Source: Cornus controversa (Eukaryota > Streptophyta > Magnoliopsida > Cornales > Cornaceae). From it: a stretch of DNA of 64,000 nucleotides. The notes under the pieces were generated by a model. It saw only the letters and a list, made by a program, of their open reading frames with translations. It made no database searches and was not told the origin of the DNA. The translations under genes were made by a program, and so were the position numbers. The stretch spans positions 2,870,501 to 2,934,500 of the forward strand of contig CM048845.1 of assembly GCA_026545225.1 (NCBI GenBank), read 5' to 3'. Within the stretch, counting starts at the first letter, position 1. The number at the start of each line of letters is the position of its first letter. This document shows, in pieces, positions 1 to 12,369 of this stretch.

Positions 1-660
1 TATACAGATCTTGGAGGATATGCTTAGAGCATATACACTTGATTTTTGAGGCAATTGGGAGGATCACCTTTCATTGGTGGGATTTGCATACAATAATAGC
101 TACCAAGCTAGTATTGAGATGGCTCCATTTGAGGCTTTCTATGGTAGACCTTGTTGGTCACCGGTTTATTGGATAGAGGTCGGTGAGACAGTGGTTTTGG
201 GGCCAGATATAGTCAGAGAGACTACAGAAAAGATTAAGATCATACGGCAGCGTTTGCTTACGGCTTAGAATCATCAAAAAAGCTATACTGACAGAAGGTG
301 GAGGCCTTTAGCATTTGAGGTAAGGGACCATGTCCTTTTGAAGGTCTCACCATGACGGGGTTCGATGAGGTTTGGACGTAATGGGAAGCTAGCCCCACAG
401 TTTATCAATCCATTCGAGATATTAGATCGTGTGGGTGAGGTTGCATACCACTTGGCATTGCCACCGCAATTGTCAAGTGTGCACAATACTTTCCACATTT
501 CAATCTTGAGATGGAGGAAGATGTGTCTTACGAGGAAAGATCGATGATCATTCTATTGGTTAAGGTCTTTTGAAAGCATCATGGGGTCGAGGAGGCCACG
601 TGGGAGCGAAATAAAGAAGTCGGCTCAAAGTATCCCGAGTTGTTCACTACTTATGGTATG
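1..660 (+). pseudogene. Ty3/gypsy integrase C-terminal region, decayed
   Basis: This is the end of a Ty3/gypsy polyprotein. The frame at 74-268 carries the integrase tail motif FAYNNSYQASIEMAPFEA followed by YGRPC. The frame at 365-547 continues with GKLAPQFINPFEIL and VHNTFHISILR, the chromodomain-proximal part. The same motifs recur in the better preserved element at 16268-16720. In-frame stops (for example after RLLTA at 268) and frame changes show it is dead. The N-terminal part lies beyond the window edge. It runs directly into a polypurine tract and an LTR, as expected for the 3' end of such an element. Confidence 0.85.
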
Positions 661-688
661 TTTCTAATTTTGGGACAAAATTTCTTTA

Positions 689-700
689 ATGAGGGGAGGT
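689..700 (+). other. Polypurine tract before the 3' LTR
   Basis: The purine-rich run ATGAGGGGAGGT lies immediately before the TGTAGAGACC start of the LTR. This is the plus-strand primer position of an LTR retrotransposon and fixes the LTR start. Confidence 0.6.
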
Positions 701-3508
701 TGTAGAGACCGTGACCAATTTTGGCCGATTTTATATTTTTCGTCATAAGCATCAGAAATGCATTTTGAGTGGTGTTTAACATGTTTTGAGTGTGGGGAAC
801 ATGTTTGGAAGTGTTTTAAAGGTTTTGGTAAGTTTTTGGGAGATTTGGAGAAGTTTAACTTTTTGGTCAAACCGAGGCTTGCGACTTAAGTGGGCCCGAA
901 AATCTGAAAATTTCTTAAAAATATTTATTTTTGGGAAAGGCTTTGATTAAATATTTAGAGAGTATAGAAAGTGATTTCAAAGACGTAGGAGTTTTCAAAA
1001 TTGAAAAAAGAGTCCGGAAAGGTACGTTAAGTGGCCCGAAAGGCATTTTAGTCTTTTCGCAGCTTTAGGGCTTTAAAGGGGTCAAACCTATAGAGATATT
1101 TCATATCTTATACCTCTTTCTCTCTCTAAAACTCTTCATCTTCATAGCTGTCCCTTCCCTCTACATATTAGACCCGTTCGGCTTGGATTCAAGACTCACC
1201 GAATAAGGGAGATACATAGGGGACAGCTAGGGCTTCCCTTTGAACCGATCAAAGTTATGGTTTGGCAAGGTTGACATTGTTGAAATTTTGAGAAGTGCTT
1301 GGAAGGCCTTCATTTTGGAGGTAGGGGTTCTTTTTCTCTTCTAATTATCGATTCTAGGGTTTCGGGTGAAGAGGAGAGGTGTAGGTTGTGTTTCACATAC
1401 TTTAGGATGGTGAGAGGTGTGGAAAGATGTGTTTTCTCCTTCTCTAGAGTCCTATATTGTGTTGGTTGTAACATGTGGGTTTGAGGTGTGTGAGTGGAAG
1501 AAATTGGTATATAGGCATTATGTGTTCAATTTGGTGTATATGTGAAAAATATGTACCAAGTGTCATATATGTGATTATATGTGGGAATGTGGTTGTTGAA
1601 TGCATGTTAGTTCTATGTACTAAATGTATGCATTAAGTGAAGCATGAGTAAAGTATGCTAATTTTGAAATTGTATGCATATGTGATGTAATATGCACGTG
1701 TCGTACATATATGTGCTATATGTAGTATGTTATGATAGGAGATATGCCATATACTCCCTTTTGGTATTTATGAGCATGAGTAATGCATGGAAATAAAATG
1801 TTAGTCATGTATGCATTCATATGGTATATGTGGGAGGTTATAGGAAAAATGATGCAAAAAAGATACACGGGACTTCGGTGTGGCCTAACCATGTTATGAA
1901 TGGTGGTATAATTAACCACTATGTATGGCCCTCGGAGTGGACCCGCCATACCGAGGCTTAATGCCTAGAATTGAAGTGTGTCCAACATTAGTGAGCCTCG
2001 GAGTTATCCCCTCACCTTACGGCAATTCTATACATTGCCATAAAAGAATGATCCCTCAAAGTTATCCCGGTTATAGGATGGTTATCGGAGAATGTCCAAG
2101 ATTTGTGAGCCTCGGAGTTGTCCCCTCACCTAATGGCAATTCTATACATTACTATGAAAGGATGACCCCTCGGAATTGTCCCGGTCAAAGGATGGTTATC
2201 AAAGTTATCCAAGGTCACATGATCCTCGGAGCAGACCAATCATGTGGGGTATCGGATGAGAACCGAGAGAGAGAGCATTTATGTTCTTTAATGCTTTTCT
2301 GTTCGAATATGTTGAACATGATTTGTGTATGAATGTAATCCTCTTTAATTGCATTAGATGACTTGTTTTGTGTAATGTTTGATGTGACATGTACTGTATT
2401 CATATGCATTCCATGTAGGTCAGTGTCAAGTCGGCACTTAGGAGGGTTGGGGTATCTCTACTAAGCTGCAGTGGTGCTCACCCCTTTATTCCAAACTCTT
2501 TTCATAGATAAGACACCGATGACGGATGGGACTTGAGTGTCTAAGTGGAACTCTAGTAGCATTATGCTATCTTTTGGACGTTGTATGTATTGTGGCTATC
2601 CATGCCGACTTGTGGCATGAGACTTCATTTTAAGTTGTAGTTATATTTTGGACAAATGTAACTTTGTGGTATGCTTGGACTATAAGCTTGTTAAATATGA
2701 TAAGATAATGAATTTGTTTATGTAATGCTTGTTAAGAGCATCTAGTTCCATTTGATGGACTAAAATAGTTGTTGGATAGTTTTACTTTGGATTAAATGTG
2801 TTTATGAGGGGGAATGACTCATATCATCGCATGATTTGATTACAAGCATGATTTAGAACTTATGAATGATGTAGACTCCTTTCTTGTATGATTTGGAGGT
2901 TGTTGGAATGGATTATGTTGGTAGAAATGGCCTAAAATGTCAAAAATGGTCATTTGCAAAGTTGCAGTTTTTGGGCAGTTCGAGGCAGTTCGATGCATCG
3001 AAGTTCCCAGTTCAATGCATCAAAAAACTTACAGGATTTTGGAATGTAAAATTCCTGAGAGGTGTTTTTGGTAGATACTTGTTCGATGCATCGAACTCAT
3101 GACTTCGATGGATCGAAGTCACTATTCACAGCATGTTCCGAAATTTGTCCCAAACTTCAATCAAGCATAACTTCTTCGTTTTAAATCAAAATTGTGCATG
3201 GTTTTTTTTTAAATTGAGTATTTTGGATTCTCTATCCAATGGGGTAAGTCTCATATTAGGATTCCAAACACACAATGTGTTGAGTCCTGAAAGTGAGTGA
3301 TTAATGAGAGTGCGGATAAATAGAATTCTCACTAAGGTGTATGATTTGGTGTAGGGCCCATTTTGGTTGGATAAGGTGGAGTTATGCACGACTATGTGAA
3401 AGAATAAAATTAAGCTTCCATGGTAATTGACGGTAAAGAGGGTCCATTGGGCTTAATGGACGGTACTCACCTCCGATTTTCCGGGAATCGAGAAATCGGG
3501 GCATTACA
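701..3508 (+). repeat. 3' LTR of the first Ty3/gypsy element
   Basis: The unit starts TGTAGAGACCGTGACC and ends GGGGCATTACA, so it has the TG...CA ends of an LTR. It directly follows the polypurine tract. Its first 30 bases resemble the LTR start of the element at 10001-19580 (CGTGACCATTTTTGG), so the two belong to related families. It carries a 114-bp internal duplication (1991-2218) and CGATGCATCG-type palindromes near 2980-3120. The small ORFs inside it look like chance frames. Confidence 0.7.
1991..2218 (+). repeat. Two-copy 114-bp tandem repeat inside the LTR
   Basis: The block beginning GTGAGCCTCGGAGTT at 1991 recurs at 2105, and the inner landmark GGCAATTCTATACATT occurs in both copies. 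The copies differ by scattered substitutions, so the duplication is not recent. Confidence 0.75.
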
Positions 3509-3634
3509 GCATGATATTAGAACTTGATACTATCGCATGAGTGTTTTTAAGGTCGTTCATGGGGTTGAGTGAATGGGTTCACACTCGGGATTCGGGATCA
3601 GTCCAGGGGAGTCCCAGCGGTCCGGATTCTGGGG
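3509..3634 (+). other. LTR-junction debris with PBS-like sequence
   Basis: Directly after the LTR end comes GCATGATATTAGAAC, which resembles the primer-binding region after the LTR of the 10001-19580 element (GCTTGTTATCAGAGC). From about 3595 the text GGGGAGTCCCAGCGGTCCGG resembles the 3' end of that other LTR family. The segment seems to be a mosaic of LTR edges. I see no coding sequence in it. Confidence 0.4.
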
Positions 3635-4252
3635 TGTGGCATGATAATAAATAAGCATAGAGTACAAGATACTATAAAGAAGAAATTTAATAGTAAAAAG
3701 AAATATAATAAATGATAAATCCAGAACCATAAGTCTCCATAGCTATTTCATATTTTAATTCAGAGTATATACCAAATTCCTCAATTAAATACAACTCAAG
3801 AATCTAGTAAACTAAGGTCCCCTAATCCAAATCCATAAATCAATGTTTCAAAATTATAAAGATATCTAATAATTAAATATAGAGTCTATACAATGAAAAA
3901 CTAGAAAGAGTAGATGATCACAAGTTACGAGGAATAAGGAAGTCTTCAACATTGTAGCTGGAATAGCCTATGACCTGAAATATCAACAAAGAGTGGGTTA
4001 AACCCACGAGCAAGTCCCCTCTACTACATGCCAATCAAAGAATCGATAAACCCATCATCTCCCATCCAAATAACCTAAACTACATGATAAACACACAAAT
4101 TCCATGTTTATAACACAATTGATGAACAATTTTACATAATAACGAACAATAACAAAAATATAATTGTAAAAAGGCAATCATAATATGTCGTATATATATT
4201 GGTGAGACTGCTTATTAGCTAGCTCCCAATTTCATATAGCAATCCTAACATG

Positions 4253-4309
<57 letters not shown>

Positions 4310-4490
4310 TGAGACTACTTATTAGTTAGCTCTCAATTCCGTATGGCAATCCTGACATGCGATATATATATATTGGTGAGACTGCTTATTAGTCAACTTC
4401 CAATTCCGCATGGCAATCCTGACATGCCATATATATATATATATTGGAGAGACTGCTTATTAGCTAACTCCCACTTCTGTATGGCAATCC

Positions 4491-4523
<33 letters not shown>

Positions 4524-6127
4524 TGGTGAGACTTCTTATTAGCTAGCTCCCAATTCCATATGGCAATCCTGACATACCGTATAATTCTACATAATAAAGA
4601 AAAATAAAAATATATAAATGTATATAAGCAATCCTGTTATGTCATATATATATATATATATTAGTGATAATACCTATTAGATAGCTCTCAATTCCGTATT
4701 GCATCCTATGCTCCTGTAACACATCTTATGCCTATCTTCATTATTATGAAGAGTAAATTAAATGCATATAACTATGTATTTAAATTAATTTATCATTTTC
4801 CCTTAAATAAATATAAAATCCACATAATCCCCATCATGTTCTATCTTAAGACCAAACCTGGTAATTCAATGGCGTATAATCGATAATTTAGACAAGTGAA
4901 ATGAGTCAAATTTATGAATAAAGAAATGAGAGGGAAATAGTGCAGTCTAACTGGTACAATTCACAGCACTGTTCACGGGTATTTGATAATTGAATAGGTT
5001 ACGTGATCTGCTTTCTACAACACATGTATTTATTATAAAGAAATCATAACCCTAACAGCATAAGAAAACCTAAAAACAAAAGGAAACTAGCAGCCCAAGG
5101 AAATGGCTAAAAATAAAACTTTCTCCAAATATTCTAAAAAAAATAAATAAGAAACCTAATAATTAAAAATTACTAAATATTAAATTTTAACCAATTCTGA
5201 GTTCGTTTGGTCCACAAACAAGATTCCTGAAATATTCAGCAATCTTCCTATAGGATGAAAAAAATGTAATTTTGGACACCTAGACGAGGGTTTTCGGCTG
5301 AAAAATGACATGAGCCAGTAGCTTGAGCTACTGGATTTTGCTTATTAGGTTGTTTCTGATCAAGAATAAGTCTCGTGGAGTCAAAATATGTTTACCAAAA
5401 ATTATGTCCTACATCGACACTATTCACAGAAATTAAATGTAAATACATATAACACAATTTAATTCACTACATATAAATTTCATAAATAAAATCCTAGAGT
5501 TTGGTCAACAAACATATCTCCAAAAAAAAAAACCTAATTTCTTTCAATATATATTAGAAACGAAACCCTAGTTCAACCCAATAAATTCATGCTTTCTTAA
5601 AAAAACATATATATATATAGATATGGTTTCAAAGGTGAAAAGTTTATGAATTCAAAGGAGAAGAGAAGAAAAGTTACTTGCCTCTTCGTAAACGCAAAGC
5701 CCTTTGCCCAAAATCACAATCCTCTTCAATTCCTCTTCTCAAATCCTCCCTAGGGTTTGTATCTACCTCTCTTCCTCTCTATATCTCTCTCTCTAAAAAT
5801 ATACGTATAATGAAATTTTGTAGAAAACCCTAATATATTAACATATATACTCTTCCTTAAAATATATGGGCTTGGGCGTAAATAAAATAAACTCATCCCT
5901 TCCTCCTATGAGCCCAAATATACACTAAAACAAAACCCAACCCAAATAAATAAAATAATTAAATAAATTACATCCAACTAAATATTTAAGTAACTAAAAG
6001 ACAATTAAATTAAAACCTAATTAATAACATGCAAATAAATTCAATTAAATTCTAAATAAAATATCCAACCCTCCATAAATCCAATTAAACTCCATTAATT
6101 TATTTATAAAAAATACGAGGTATTACA
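3635..6127 (-). repeat. Solo-LTR-like unit, minus orientation
   Basis: Read on the minus strand it begins TGTAATACCTCG (plus 6127) and ends ATGCCACA (plus 3635), giving TG...CA ends. The minus strand also shows a leader-like stretch with TTTTAGAGAGAGAG, CTCT/GAGA tracts and an AAACCCTAGGG segment near 5700-5830, as in transcribed LTR regions. No PBS or polypurine tract is visible on either side, so a solo LTR is the simplest reading. I found no matching 5-bp target duplication, which keeps the confidence moderate. Confidence 0.5.
4190..4720. repeat. Minisatellite of about six (AT)n-linked copies
   Basis: A 55-60-bp block (GGTGAGACTGCTTATTAG, then AGCTCCCAATTCC, then TGGCAATCCTGACATG) repeats about six times. 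The copies are joined by (AT)n tracts of very different length, the longest at about 4256-4306. The copies are diverged. The ORF over 4343-4546 is a by-product of the repeat. Confidence 0.85.
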
Positions 6128-6710
6128 AAGACTATCACTGCTGAAGTTCAACTGTCATTATTTGCCAAAAGATCCAAGTGACCTTTCCAGTATCAAGCTG
6201 TGCTTTGAAGATTCACAAATATTAACTTGAAGAGTTGTTGATTACTACATTGTACTGTCTCCACTTACTCTATTTGTAGTCCAAGTATAGGGATACTTTG
6301 GATAGGGGGTTAGAGTGAATTGTGGTGAGTTTGGTGAGAGATAGCTTAGGCTTTAGGAAGCCTAGGCTGGGTGAGAGCAGAAAGCTGTTGTGAAGATTGG
6401 TGAGAGTGGTTCAGGCCTTGGGAGGCTGTAAATTAGGGTGAGAGCTGGAGTGACTATGTGGCGAGTTGGGTGAGTGAGAGAGTGGTTGGTGAATTACTAT
6501 ACTACCTTTCATATATAGTTGAGCTCAATTCTGCCTTGATAGCCAAAGAGGATGGTTCCCCACATTGGGGTTTTACCTCTATAAATAAATGTGTCAAATT
6601 GTGTGATAGATTTTTTCTTGTAATTATACTTATAGGATTAGGAAGAAATTGTGTATAACCTATTCACCCCCTCCCCTCTAGGTTTTTTTAAATTAAACTC
6701 TACAGTCGTG
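6128..6710 (+). repeat. Ty1/copia LTR-like leader remnant
   Basis: The stretch has repeated GGTGAGAG blocks, a TATAAATAAATG sequence near 6581, and ends with CCTATTCACCCCCTCCCCTC near 6660-6680. This C-rich end is what I know from the 3' ends of some plant Ty1/copia LTRs. No coding sequence is preserved. A different LTR class is possible. Confidence 0.35.
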
Positions 6711-7144
6711 GCAAGACATAGCCGATGTGCAAGAACACATGCACAATGGCACTGCCTTGCCTATTTTTCTCTTTACCTACAAAATATTTAATCATTTGGG
6801 CAACTAATTGCAAATTTGCAAAGACTATAATCCAATTCATTTTAGAAATTTTATGTTTAAACTCAATACATTAAGGCTAAGAGTTTAAATTTTGGCAATA
6901 TAACCTTCACTTTTCTTATGAAATAGGAATATATTTTCTTTATAATTGACCTCGGGAGTAATAAGAGTCACCTTTCAATTATTCAATGTCAAAAGGTGAG
7001 TGGACACAATCCCACACCAGATAAAAAGCTCTGTGCTCTGTTATAGATAAAAGAAATGAGTTAAGCATAAAATTGCAACAAGGCAAGGTGCTATATAAGA
7101 GAATATGCGTAGCACCACTCTCTTGGTGATTTTTGTTTTATGAA
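6711..7144. other. No recognised feature
   Basis: AT-rich sequence without a credible ORF, repeat or RNA gene that I can see. It ends directly at the 54-bp tandem array and may be the noncoding 3' region of the same Tat-type element. Confidence 0.4.
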
Positions 7145-8165
7145 ATAACTAAAGCTATGGTCTTAAATGACCGATCGCTTACCAAAAGAGGCATTGATCC
7201 CACTAAAGCTAAGGTCTTAAATGACCAATCACTTATAAAAAAATAAGCATTGAACCCACCAAAGCTAGGGTCTTAAACGATCGATCGTTTATAAAAAGAG
7301 GCATTGAGCCCACCAAAGCTAAGGTCTTAAATGACCAATTGCTTACAAAAAGAGGCATTGAGCCCATCAAAGTTAAGGTCTTAAATGATCGATCACTTAC
7401 AAAAAAGAGACATTGAGCCCGCCAAAGCTAAGGTCTTAAACGACCAATCGCTTATAAAAAAAGGCATGGAGCCTACCAAAACTAAGGTCTTAAGCTATCG
7501 ATCGCTTACAAAAAGAGATATTGAGCCCATCAAAGGTAAGGTCTTAAATGACCGATCGCTCACAAAAAAGAGACATTGAGCCCACCAAAGCTAAGGTCTT
7601 AAATGGTCGATCGCTTACAAAAAAAGGCATTGAGCCTACCAAAACTAAGGTCTTAAATGATCAATCAATTACAAAAATAAGCATTGAGTCCACCAAAGCT
7701 AAGGTCTTAATTGACCAATCGCTTACCAAAAAAAAAGGCATTAAGCCCACTAAAGCTAAGGTCTTAAACGACCAATTGCTTACCAAAATAGGCATTGAGG
7801 CCACCAAAGCTAAGGTCTTAAACGACCGATCGCTTACAAAAAGAGGCATTGAGCCTACCAAAGCTAAGGTCTTAATCGACCGATCATTTACCAAAATAGG
7901 CATTGAGCCCACCAAAGCTAGGGTCTTAAACGACCAATCACTTACGAAATGAGGCATTGAACCCATCAAAGCTAAGGTCTTAAATGATCGATCGCTTACA
8001 AAAATAGGCGTTGAACCCTTCAAAGTTAAGGTCTTACATGACCGATCGCTTACAAAAATAGCTGTTGAGTCCATCAAAGCTAAGGTCTTAAACGACCTAT
8101 CACTTACAAAAATAGGCATGGAGCCAGAGCTAAGGTCTTAATAACCGATCGCTTACAGAAGAAGT
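7145..8165. repeat. 54-bp tandem repeat array, about 19 copies
   Basis: The unit reads roughly GCATTGAGCCCACCAAAGC, TAAGGTCTTAAA, TGACCGATCGCTTACAAAAA. Successive GGTCTTA landmarks lie 54 bp apart (7159, 7213, 7323, 7377), with shifts of a few bases where A-runs vary. Because 54 is 18 codons, long frames stay open on both strands (for example 7548-7952 plus and 8119-7661 minus, repeating VSDRSFKTLALVGSMP). This is periodicity, not evidence for a protein. The array lies next to an antisense gag-like gene of a Tat-type element; tandem repeats are known in the 3' regions of such elements. Confidence 0.9.
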
Positions 8166-8520
8166 GACTAGAATTATTAGCTGATCGCTTGGAAAAGCCT
8201 ATACTAAATGCACTATTTGCTAAAATGAAGAATGCTAAGGCATCATCTGCCGAACACCGACCAACCACAGAAAACTCTCAATTGATAAACAGAATTGGGA
8301 AAGAGTTTTTATTTTATTAAGTGTGGTCAAGGCCTAAGTTGCCAAAACATTTTCATGTTTATGGATTATCAAGTACTAAAGCATTAACAGAATCTACGCA
8401 AAGTACTTAGGAAATTGAAACACAGAAGAAGCTGTAATATTAATCAAAGTGTTGAATACAAAAAGAAGGGAGAAAATACAACTGTCCCTTAAAAGCTCTG
8501 ACTGAGCATTATAAAAAAAA
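8166..8520. other. Spacer between the tandem array and the antisense gag-like gene
   Basis: No ORF or repeat of note. The last degenerate unit of the 54-bp array fades out by about 8200. The antisense gene's terminal coding similarity starts near 8530. Confidence 0.4.
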
Positions 8521-8529
8521 AAGGAAAAC

Positions 8530-10000
8530 TATAGAATTCAATTCTTGGGAGTTGCCTCATCCTCCTTATTGAAATTCTGATCAAAGAAATCAACTATCAG
8601 AGTGCCCTTTTTAATTTCATTAGCACCTCTGATGTGATCTTATCAGACGAAAGAGGAGAAGAAAGAACAGCAACTGAAGCATCAGGGGCTAGAACCAAGC
8701 AAGAGCTCTTGAGAAAGTTAACAAACTTTCACTCAGCTTCACCAACCTTAGGAATGTCATATTCATCGAATGGCTTAATCCCCTGATCGGCATCAAACTC
8801 ATCAGGATCTTGGTAATCACATTTGGCTTCAGGCTTCCCTCCTTATTCAAAGCCATACCGGAAGCCGTCAATGATCTTCAAAGCTGGAATCTTCAAAAAT
8901 CATTGATACATCTCAAGTTCGCCAAACTTGCAAACTTGTAGCATAGCCTGAAGTTCAGCAGCTTTCTACTCGGCCTCTAGGGCCTTTTGCTCAAAGTACA
9001 GGATTGCCTTTTGCTTCTCAGTAAGAGACTTGGTGAGAGACTTTAACTCCCCTTTAAGGTTTTTGACCTTACTTACGCTCAGTTGTTCAACCTCCAAAGC
9101 CTTGCAGAGGGAGATGGTCATTTATGCACTCTACATCACCACAAGTCAAGCAAAATTAAAAAAAAAAAAAAAAGAGGGAAAAAGAAAATAAAGAATGACA
9201 AGAGTAAAAAAAAAAAAAAACAGAATAAACCTCCATGATATGGAGAGAAGCATTTGCAAAGAGCTCATCCCTGTCAACTCTTTGTTGGTAGAGCCCATCC
9301 CTGGAAAGCCAGATCCCACGGGCCAAAGTCCCCATAACATCATAGTCAAGGGTAGCACAATCCCCCACTTTCAAGAACGAGCCATCAGACTTCCTCAAGT
9401 TTGGAATCCACCATTCTATCAAATCGACAAATGGCTCATTAATAGCATTGCTAGTAGGATCAACTAGGGCCAAAGCAGAATAAAAAATAGCTCTGTCCCT
9501 TCATAGCACCCACCAATAATTTATGGCACTTGGATGAATGAGGAGGGCCAGAAGAAGGCCTCTTCTGAGGAGAAGGAGTGGCAGCAGACTTGTTCTTCTC
9601 TTGCTTGGCCTTGGACCTCCCTTCATCATTTTTGGCCTTGAGTTGGCCAGAGGTGGAAGATCCTCTCTGGGCTTTCGGCTCAAGTATCTCCATCTTTGAG
9701 TCTGAATCAACTTACAAAGAGGAGGACTCCACAGAAGCGTCACAAAAAAGAGCCTAAAGCTTGTGATGTGACAGAAAATTCTTTACAGAAGGCCGAATAT
9801 CCCAAAGTTTCTTCTTCAAAAACTCAATCCGATCGGCTGCAAAAGGAAAAAAGAGAAAACAAATTTATATAAGAGAAAGATATATAAAAATAAAAAAGAG
9901 GACAATTCTAAAGGTTCCCTAGGGTAGCTAAACAAAAAACTTGCTAGAAAAAGTGACAAAAGGAATCACAGCATCGCCAAACATACTAGGAATAGGGAAG
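8530..10000 (-). pseudogene. C-terminal part of Tat-type antisense gag-like gene (split by insertion)
   Basis: Read on the minus strand, this continues the gene whose first parts lie at 21711-21583 and 20079-19581. Recognisable pieces, in order: a Lys/Ser/Pro-rich linker (9693-9460, SKAKQEKNKSAATPSPQKRP); a conserved block with WWIPNLRKSDGSFLKVGD and SRDGLYQQRVDRDELFANAS (9473-9220); a coiled-coil-like stretch near 9110-8960 (LKGELKSLTKSLTEKQKAI); and an acidic tail near 8850-8700. Candidate acceptors (CAG at about 9842, TAG near 9138) suggest introns. Stop codons and a frameshift around 9480 mark it as decayed. Proteins of this PF04195-associated type are found antisense between pol and the 3' LTR in Tat-lineage Ty3/gypsy elements; that placement fits here. 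Confidence 0.55.
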
Positions 10001-11979
10001 TGCTATAAGAACCGTGACCATTTTTGGTCAATTTTTTTTAATTTTATTTCATGTCATATTAAAGCTTTAAATTATTATATATGTGTTTTAAACATAAAAT
10101 ACATATTTTGGGAACTTATTTAAGGTTTGGAGAAATTTTTGGAGCATTTGGCAAAAGTTGATTTTTTCAGGTTCGGTTGCGTGGGCCCCGTAGGCCCAAA
10201 AAATTCGAAAGTTTCGGAATGACACCAAATTCAGAGGGTAACTTAAATAAAATATTTTATGTGCCCGGGAAGATTTAGTGAAAAGTAGTAGCATTTTTAA
10301 AAAAAAGTGGAGGTTAAAATCTATAAGTAGAAAGAGAATGAAAGGTGCAATATGTGAAACATGTTCAATGTGAGAGTATGGGAGGTTTATTTGAAAATTG
10401 TACAAGCATGGCAAATAAATGCTACATTAGCTTGAATCACATGTGTATGTTTATTATTATCATTTTGAATACATCTTCATTCATTGGGAAGTACATGGTG
10501 ATGATGGTGAGTTCAGTTGGGACAGTAAAGTCCACTCGATGAACGGCGAGGTATTTCGGCAAAGGTAACCCTTGTAAGATATTCTGGTAAAGGTAACCCT
10601 CGTGGATTGATTTGTAGTGAGGTACTCTAGTAAAGGAAACCCTCATGAAGTGATCCGGTAAAGGAGTTTTGGTTAAGTGGGATTAGTTGTTCAATGGAAT
10701 TGGAGACCAATGGATGTGTGGAAAGGATGAGGGAGTTGTGCATATCATGTTGCTTTACACTTTGCTTATGATATGGTTATGATACATAGATATTTGCTTA
10801 ACATGATTAAATGTAAATGTATGTTTATGTGATATTCACAGGACTTACGGAATTATGTTTTAGACATTCCTACTGAGCGTGTGGTTGCTCATCCCATGAG
10901 GATTAACTCTTTTCAAGAAATAAAAATGAGGTGGTAGAGTCTCCCCAACGGTAGAGTTGGCGTGGAGCAATTTTGATTTCACTTAAAGACTTTATATTGC
11001 TTTATTCGAATGCATGTCCGGATTGTGGACTATGTGCATGTGACAAATATCTAATGACCATTTATGTTCCGAGAACATGTATCGCTTATGTTTTATGGTT
11101 GTATACGTTTATATACAAATTTTATCAAATGTTGTTCATAACTTACGATTTCATACATTGTGAGCATGGTATTGACCATGATAGAATGCTAGATGTTTAA
11201 ATGATGATCCATTCATTTATGTTTATTTTCATATGTATAAATTTGTGAGAATGGTTGTGTTGATGTATATGTGAAATGTAATGCGTAGATATGTTAAGGA
11301 TGGATGTTGGACCAAAAATTACTAAGGTGTGAGGCTGTAGGATTTTCTGTAGAGACAAGTTTCAATTGTGCGAAACCCCTATTTTGCATTATCAGAATTT
11401 TTAATTGTGCGAAACTAAGGTTTCAATCATGCGAAAAATTACAAGGTTGTGGATTGTCAAAAGTTTCTAGGGATGAAATTCTTTGGTAGTACATCAATAG
11501 AACCTTGATCATGCGAACCATTTTGATCATACGAAACCATGTTTTCGATTATGCGAACATTTTTTATCGTGCGAAATAGCACTTTCGATTGTGCAAAACT
11601 AGTAAGGATTATATGTGTTCAAAAGACATATGTATGTATGACTCAATACAATATATACGTAGCGAACATGAATGGCTTATGTATGCATTTAGACATGATA
11701 TTAGTGGTATAAAGTATGCTTCTGCTAATTTTGTGATCACAATTTAGATTGGTTAATCATTGTAACGTATCTGGTACGAGATTGATGTATTTGACTAATG
11801 TAAATACTTCCGATGTATGTAATGATCCCGGTGGTCCGAGTGGGAACCGAGGTGATCATGATGACTTGTCATGGTTGTCTGGGTCATGGAGTGACAATCG
11901 GGCGATCATAACACCTCATTACTTGGAATTTGAGCTCAGACCTGGGGAGTCCCGGTAGTCCAGATTTTGGGACGTGACA
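10001..11979 (+). repeat. 5' LTR, internally deleted
   Basis: Starts TGCTATAAGAACCGTGACC and ends GGGACGTGACA. Compared with the 3' LTR it lacks 575 bp at 10340/10341 (3' LTR 17364-17938) and about 54 bp near 10262. The larger missing part contains the TATATATAG-like and leader region, so this copy has probably lost its promoter. It carries GGTAAAGGTAACCCTCGTG-type repeats at about 10555-10660 and a run of TGCGAAAC-type motifs at 11350-11610. Confidence 0.85.
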
Positions 11980-11981
11980 GC

Positions 11982-11994
11982 TTGTTATCAGAGC
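11982..11994 (+). other. Primer-binding site (initiator Met tRNA type)
   Basis: TTGTTATCAGAGC lies two bases after the 5' LTR end. It differs by one base from the common plant retrotransposon PBS TGGTATCAGAGC, complementary to the 3' end of initiator tRNA-Met. Confidence 0.7.
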
Positions 11995-12369
11995 ATATTG
12001 TTATTAGAGCTTAACCGGGTTCCTAGGAACACAAGTAAAGATTATATCACATGTAGTTTCATGATTGGTTAGAACCTTTGAGTCAAAAACCTAAAAAACG
12101 TGTGTAGACATAACATAGTTAACTAGAGAACTTATGTATATGTAAAATGTGCTTACATGATAAAATGTTAAGTTTTATATGATAACATGTGTTATATATT
12201 ATGTGTTGATTTGAGAACATGTTTATGTGATTAAATGTATGTTAAAAAATATATCTATATGTTACGTGCGAAAGTAATAACACGTTGTTATGTTGAGTAG
12301 TAGTTTGATCATGTTAAATACATAGCATGTGATAACTTGTTGTGTTGACCTATATCTTGAATAGACAAA

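Noticed and set aside
4256-4306. CRISPR-like array from the regularly repeated block around 4190-4720
   Set aside because: Plant context, diverged repeats and (AT)n linkers of variable length; it is a minisatellite.
7548-8119. Long ORFs on both strands (134 and 152 aa) over the 54-bp repeats as a repeat protein
   Set aside because: They follow from an 18-codon repeat unit, exist on both strands, and break wherever the A-run length changes. No start context or family resemblance.
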